From UBA5734 sp964499985 (GTDB lineage: Bacteria; Bacillota; Clostridia; Saccharofermentanales; UBA5734): a stretch of 7,437 nt of DNA. Shown here piece by piece: positions 1 through 3,050 of the stretch. Position numbers and translations under genes: made by a program. The stretch's first letter is position 1. Each line of letters starts with the position of its first letter. Below the pieces are notes generated by a model. That model saw only the letters and a program-made list of their open reading frames with translations. It made no database searches and was not told where the DNA came from. The DNA lies in the NCBI GenBank assembly GCA_964499985.1, contig CAZCMX010000085.1, positions 1-7,437 of the forward strand, written 5' to 3'.

Positions 1-397
1 TGATCGAACCGATGTGGGCGGCGGTGCCGGAGGATCCGGCGAAGAAGCCGTGGACACCTTCGGAAACGTCGTGGACGGCTGTGCCGACGTTGGTGACGCT
101 TTCGCGGACGGTGCCGGTGACGGTCTGGACGTCATCCAGGACGGTGGGGACGGATGTCTTGGCCGAGTCGGTGATGGTTTCGACGTGGGCGCTGATCCGA
201 TCGACTTTGCTGATCAGATCAGGCAGCTGGCGAATGGTCTCGGTGACAGGTGCGTCGATCTGGCCGAGGAGGGTGTTGACTTTGCCGAGGACCTTGACCA
301 GACGGGCGATGGCAATGACCAGAAAAATGAGCAATACCACGCCGGCTATGATCAGAAGGCCCTGAAGGACTGACAGCAGATCTATTGTGACGACCAT
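1..397 (-). CDS. DUF948 (YtxG-like) membrane protein, 3' end cut by window edge
   Basis: Reading leftward from an ATG at 397, an open frame runs without a stop to base 1, giving 132 codons of an incomplete gene. Residues about 9-32 form one hydrophobic membrane segment (LLSVLQGLLIIAGVVLLIFL), followed by a short basic turn (ARLVKVLGKV). The rest is a Val/Thr/Ser-rich amphipathic stretch with repeated V-x-x-(I/V)-T spacing, e.g. VETITDSAKTSVPTVLDDV. That is the look of DUF948 proteins, to which Bacillus YtxG belongs: a membrane anchor followed by a helical extracytoplasmic or cytoplasmic rod of unknown biochemical role. The start is set by an AGGAGG at 404-410, six to seven bases upstream. It lies 36 bp downstream of ytxH on the same strand, so the two are almost certainly cotranscribed. 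Assignment to DUF948 is by sequence character and by the YtxH neighbour; no search was run. Confidence 0.8.
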   Translation of the reverse strand, partial: MVVTIDLLSVLQGLLIIAGVVLLIFLVIAIARLVKVLGKVNTLLGQIDAPVTETIRQLPDLISKVDRISAHVETITDSAKTSVPTVLDDVQTVTGTVRESVTNVGTAVHDVSEGVHGFFAGSSGTAAHIGSI

Positions 398-433
398 GCG
401 GACGCCTCCTTTCTCATCTGGAAGAGCGGGAGG

Positions 434-781
434 TTATTCGGTTTTCTCCGGCTCTTCAGCGGCAGGTGCGGCGTCCTCTAGGGTCGTGGCAGTCTCGTGA
501 TGGATCTTCTGCTTGAGGGTGTCCTTGACATCCTCGTATTTATCCTTGGCTACGTCGTACTTTTNNNNNNNNNNGGCATGGCTGGCAGCCTCCTTAGCCT
601 TTTCGGCACCGATCTGGGCGCCGACCCGGATGTCTTCACGGGTTTCCTTGCCAGCCTTCGGGGCAAAGAGGATACCGGCGATGGCACCGAGGAGTGCACC
701 GGCAGAAACACCTGCGGCGATCTTGCGATTCTCACGTTTCTTGTTGGCACCAGTCACGGCACCGAGGATGTCTTTGAGCAT
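434..781 (-). CDS. ytxH: YtxH-domain small membrane protein (contains 10-N assembly gap)
   Basis: The predicted protein is 115 residues including four unknown ones. Residues 15-20 are basic (KRENRK), 21-40 form a Gly/Ala-rich membrane segment, and this runs into LFAPKAGKETRED, the hallmark of the YtxH family (hydrophobic helix, APxxGxxxR). The remainder is a charged, Lys/Glu/Ala-rich helix (KYDVAKDKYEDVKDTLKQK) and an acidic, Ala/Pro/Glu-rich C-terminus. YtxH proteins are small stress-associated envelope proteins in Bacillota whose molecular function is not established. The start is supported by AAAGGAGG (790-797 on the complementary strand), eight bases before the ATG. Ten N bases at 565-574 interrupt the helix after residue 69. 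Both sides stay in the same frame, so the gap length is right modulo 3, but residues could be missing. It is the first gene of an operon with the DUF948 gene. A promoter and an inverted repeat lie upstream (833-892). Confidence 0.88.
   Translation of the reverse strand: MLKDILGAVTGANKKRENRKIAAGVSAGALLGAIAGILFAPKAGKETREDIRVGAQIGAEKAKEAASHAXXXXKYDVAKDKYEDVKDTLKQKIHHETATTLEDAAPAAEEPEKTE
565..574. other. Assembly gap (10 N) inside ytxH
   Basis: Ten consecutive N bases lie within the Lys/Ala/Glu-rich helical part of ytxH. The flanking sequence is in frame on both sides. A round gap of 10 usually marks a scaffold join of estimated or unknown size, so the true length may differ by multiples of 3 and could include an extra helical repeat. 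Confidence 0.97.
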
Positions 782-832
782 AAATGTTGCCTCCTTTCAG
801 TTGTGGACAGTGGCTGTCTGAGATCCGGAATT

Positions 833-859
833 GTGTCATTGAAAGGTCTGGAATGACAC
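833..859 (-). promoter_or_regulatory. Perfect 8-bp inverted repeat at the predicted ytxH transcription start
   Basis: GTGTCATT (833-840) and AATGACAC (852-859) are exact inverted repeats separated by 11 bases. The right arm begins 5 bp downstream of the minus-strand -10 box at 864-869, so the predicted transcription start (about 857-858) falls on its edge. The element could be a repressor operator, or the 5'-terminal stem-loop of the ytxH mRNA. Arm length and symmetry are seen directly; the function is inferred. Confidence 0.55.
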
Positions 860-863
860 TTCC

Positions 864-892
864 AGCATAACATGAAATGGTTGATTTGTAAA
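864..892 (-). promoter_or_regulatory. Sigma-A-like promoter for ytxH operon
   Basis: On the minus strand a TTTACA -35 box (892-887) is followed by a 17-bp spacer and a TATGCT -10 box (869-864). Each box matches the consensus at five of six (-35) and four of six (-10) positions, and the spacing is optimal. The surrounding 60 bp are clearly more AT-rich than the genes. The predicted start near 857 leaves a leader of about 75 nt before the ytxH ATG. No convincing sigma-B box pair was found. Confidence 0.6.
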
Positions 893-946
893 AAGATTAA
901 CCGGGATCAGGCGTGGTGCAAGGGGCTCAGTGAGGTGATCCTGAGA

Positions 947-976
947 TTGACGTGTCCCTATGAACATGGTGATAAT
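947..976 (+). promoter_or_regulatory. Upstream promoter candidate for the zinc-ribbon gene
   Basis: TTGACG (947-952) is followed, after an 18-bp spacer, by GATAAT (971-976). Both boxes match the sigma-A consensus at five of six positions. It would give a leader of about 75-80 nt. It sits 31 bp upstream of a second promoter with the same -10 hexamer, so one of the two may be dominant. Confidence 0.45.
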
Positions 977-978
977 TG

Positions 979-1007
979 CTGACAAATCCTATAACTTTTG
1001 CGATAAT
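979..1007 (+). promoter_or_regulatory. Proximal promoter for the zinc-ribbon gene
   Basis: CTGACA (979-984), a 17-bp spacer and GATAAT (1002-1007) form a good sigma-A-type promoter, five of six matches in each box. The predicted start is about 1013-1015, giving a leader of about 45 nt up to the ATG at 1060. This is the better of two stacked candidates because of its ideal spacing. Confidence 0.6.
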
Positions 1008-1045
1008 AGATCCAGGAATTGGCAGGATGGATGCCAAGCCATGAC

Positions 1046-1051
1046 AGGAGG
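1046..1051 (+). promoter_or_regulatory. Ribosome binding site deciding the ATG at 1060
   Basis: AGGAGG lies eight bases upstream of ATG 1060. The alternative in-frame GTG at 1051 overlaps the last base of this site, so it cannot use it and is not the likely start. Confidence 0.85.
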
Positions 1052-1059
1052 TGCCTTAT

Positions 1060-1506
1060 ATGGCCAAATTATGCAGCAAGTGCGGCAAGGAAATTGCAGA
1101 GGATGCGACATTCTGCAACTATTGCGGTGCAAAAGTCGGTGACAGCAGCAACACTCAGTGGGCTAATTTTTCCAGCCAGTCGGGCCGGGCGACGGAGGCC
1201 TACTCATCGGAAGACATCCAGGCCAACAAAGTCTGGGCTGGGCTGGCGTATTTCCTCTTCTTCCTGCCCCTGATCATCTGCCCCGAGTCGCGTTATGCGC
1301 GTTATCACGCCAACCAGGGGCTGGTGCTGCTGATTGTCAGCGCGTTGGGCTCGATTGTGCTCGCGATCATCCCGATCATCGGCTGGATCTTGTCGCCGAT
1401 CTTCGGACTGGGCGTCCTGGTCCTGGCGATCCTGGGCCTGGTCAATGGCCTCAACGGACAAGCCAAAGAATTGCCGCTGATCGGCAAATGGCAGATCTTG
1501 CACTGA
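1060..1506 (+). CDS. Zinc-ribbon protein with three-helix membrane domain (DUF4870/Tic20-like)
   Basis: The 148-residue protein begins with a compact zinc ribbon: Cys5-x2-Cys8, ten residues, Cys19-x2-Cys22 in the context CSKCGKEI and FCNYCGAKV. A polar Ser/Thr-rich linker (about 25-56) follows. Then come three hydrophobic segments at about 57-74, 87-106 and 112-130, and a conserved-looking end (NGLNGQAKELPLIGKWQIL). The RYHANQGL motif before the second helix and the NG..KELPLIG ending are typical of small DUF4870/Tic20-superfamily membrane proteins, many of which carry such a ribbon in Bacillota. The role is unknown; zinc binding is inferred from the four cysteines. It is transcribed alone, divergent from ytxH and convergent with the long minus-strand operon, and has its own two promoters. 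Confidence 0.85.
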   Translation: MAKLCSKCGKEIAEDATFCNYCGAKVGDSSNTQWANFSSQSGRATEAYSSEDIQANKVWAGLAYFLFFLPLIICPESRYARYHANQGLVLLIVSALGSIVLAIIPIIGWILSPIFGLGVLVLAILGLVNGLNGQAKELPLIGKWQILH

Positions 1507-1544
1507 TCTCTCACAGGTGACGGGCTGAACGGCTGGGACAAGAG

Positions 1545-1559
1545 CGTCAGATTTTGACG
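1545..1559 (-). terminator. Weak hairpin in the convergent gap
   Basis: CGTCA (1545-1549) and TGACG (1555-1559) form a 5-bp stem with a 5-base loop in the only gap (1507-1561) between the convergent genes. On the minus strand the stem is followed by CTCTTGT, a poor T-tract; on the plus strand there is no T-tract. At best it is a weak terminator for the long minus-strand operon. No better terminator is visible in this gap. Confidence 0.22.
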
Positions 1560-1561
1560 GA

Positions 1562-3037
1562 TCAATCCGGTCGCAAGCCTTCGAAAAAGGCGATTTCCTC
1601 GAAAATTTTCCGAGCAAACAGGTAGTGGGCATCGTCCAGGAAAAGCTGGATGATGCTCACTTTTTCATTGTTGACGAGTTCGTCGACCAGCGAGTGCTCG
1701 TCGAGGCGCTTGTCCTGCTCGTTGAGCAATGCCTGGCGGGCCGGGATGACGAGGCTCTGGTCGATCGGCCAGAGGTCTGGATCAGCGGGCGCAGGAACAG
1801 GTCCTGACTCCGGCACAGCTGCCACGTCCGGTTCTGACTCAGGCACAACATCTGGATCCAGCACCGGTGATGGCTCTGGCTTGGTGCCTGCTAGATTGGC
1901 CTCGATCACAGCCTGTTCCTGCCAGCGGGTCTGCGTTTCGGCAAAAAGCCTGGTCGGATAGAGGTAGAAATGCGGTTCACCACGACGCAGGACGATGACC
2001 AGGCGCGGCAGGTGGATGACGACTGTTTGCGGGGTCAGGAGCTGGGCCGGCTCGAGGAACAGGTAGTAAAAACGGCTGAGCAGCTCGATCTGGCGCGGGG
2101 TCGTGAGCAGGCGGCGCAGACTGTCGAGTTTGCGCCAGGAAAAAAAGCGCCGGGCGGCCAGAGGCGTCAATACAGCCTCCGCAGCGGTGGCTAGAGCTTT
2201 TTCGGTCCAGAGTGCCTGATCCAACGGATCGAGATCCAACGGATTGGCAGCATCGAGCAAGGTCTTGTCCACCAGACAGCCGATGCGATCGTCCCAGCAA
2301 TCGGCTGGCAGGGTCTCCCCATAATGGTTGATCACCACCCACGACAGGGGTGTGGTCAGGGCGAGCCAGTCGGACAAAATGGCGGTGTTCATTTCCAGGC
2401 TGGTCTGATTGGCCTGGCTGAACGTCTCGATCAACAAGTCGCGGACCCAGGGGCTGGCGAGTTGGAGGTGGAAGCGTCGGAGCACGTCGACGACCGGATA
2501 GCGGGTGCAAGCGTGATGGGCCAGATAGCGCCGGCTGGCTGCGGCAAATGCTGCAGCCGGCAGTGAATCGCCATTGTGCTCAGCCAGGGTGCGGGCGGCC
2601 AGCTCGACACTGGGCTCGAGGTCGGCGGCGATCCGGCCGTGGTGGGCCGTGAGGACATCGCGCGCGAGCTGGAGCATGAATTCGCTGTAGACCAGGCGTT
2701 CAGGCTGGTTTTGCACGTGCTGCCAGATCGGATCGGCCAGACGTGGACGCAGGCGGATACTCAACAGCTTCTGTGCGGTCTGCTGGATGACTGGGTCATC
2801 ATCGCGGGCGAGCAGGGGGATCAGGCCGGAGAGCTGGCTGGTCGGGATCGTATAGGCCATGGCCCGCTGGATCAGGGCAGGTTTGTTTCTGGCCTGCGGC
2901 ACCAGGCACAGGACTGCAGCTGGCATCGGGGTCTGGGTGGATGATTGATTGCTCAAACGAGCAGAGCCCAGGGCGTTCTGGGTCAGAACAACCTGGGCCT
3001 GGAGGCGGGCTGGGGTAAAGGGCACCATCGGCTGCAT
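1562..3037 (-). CDS. Uncharacterised 491-residue alpha-helical soluble protein, last gene of the PilN/PilO operon
   Basis: I do not recognise this protein. It has no signal peptide or membrane segment and is predicted mostly alpha-helical. Residues about 68-98 (LSGLIPLLARDDDPVIQQTA...) resemble one HEAT-type helical repeat. The middle (about 110-375) is rich in Leu, Ala, Trp and Arg with blocks such as RRFFSWRKLDSLRRL and RFYYLFLEP. Residues about 385-424 form a Pro/Glu/Asp/Val-rich disordered linker, and 425-491 a final helical domain ending EIAFFEGLRPD. The start is uncertain. I chose ATG 3037, 13 bp after the upstream stop, but the frame stays open to a GTG at 3085 (507 residues, overlapping the upstream gene by 35 bp), with a TTG at 3049 in between. 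None has a clear Shine-Dalgarno site, unlike the other genes here, which suggests translational coupling to the upstream gene. A ZorC (EH_signature)-like identity was considered because of the upstream ZorA-like protein, but no signature could be confirmed. Confidence 0.8.
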   Translation of the reverse strand: MQPMVPFTPARLQAQVVLTQNALGSARLSNQSSTQTPMPAAVLCLVPQARNKPALIQRAMAYTIPTSQLSGLIPLLARDDDPVIQQTAQKLLSIRLRPRLADPIWQHVQNQPERLVYSEFMLQLARDVLTAHHGRIAADLEPSVELAARTLAEHNGDSLPAAAFAAASRRYLAHHACTRYPVVDVLRRFHLQLASPWVRDLLIETFSQANQTSLEMNTAILSDWLALTTPLSWVVINHYGETLPADCWDDRIGCLVDKTLLDAANPLDLDPLDQALWTEKALATAAEAVLTPLAARRFFSWRKLDSLRRLLTTPRQIELLSRFYYLFLEPAQLLTPQTVVIHLPRLVIVLRRGEPHFYLYPTRLFAETQTRWQEQAVIEANLAGTKPEPSPVLDPDVVPESEPDVAAVPESGPVPAPADPDLWPIDQSLVIPARQALLNEQDKRLDEHSLVDELVNNEKVSIIQLFLDDAHYLFARKIFEEIAFFEGLRPD

Positions 3038-3050
3038 GGCAAAAACCAAC

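Noticed and set aside
904..945. Inverted repeats GGATCA/TGATCC and CTCAG/CTGAG as a terminator or riboswitch.
   Set aside because: Arms are 5-6 bp, partly overlapping, with a long loop and no T-tract; no known riboswitch core is recognisable.
960..1142. A 60-codon plus-strand open frame starting at 961.
   Set aside because: It has no ribosome binding site, covers the promoters and the start of the zinc-ribbon gene in another frame, and its product is unremarkable.
1204..1632. Minus-strand open frame of 142 codons opposite the zinc-ribbon gene.
   Set aside because: It lies opposite a well-supported gene, has a charged low-complexity product and spans the end of the long operon; it looks like a shadow.
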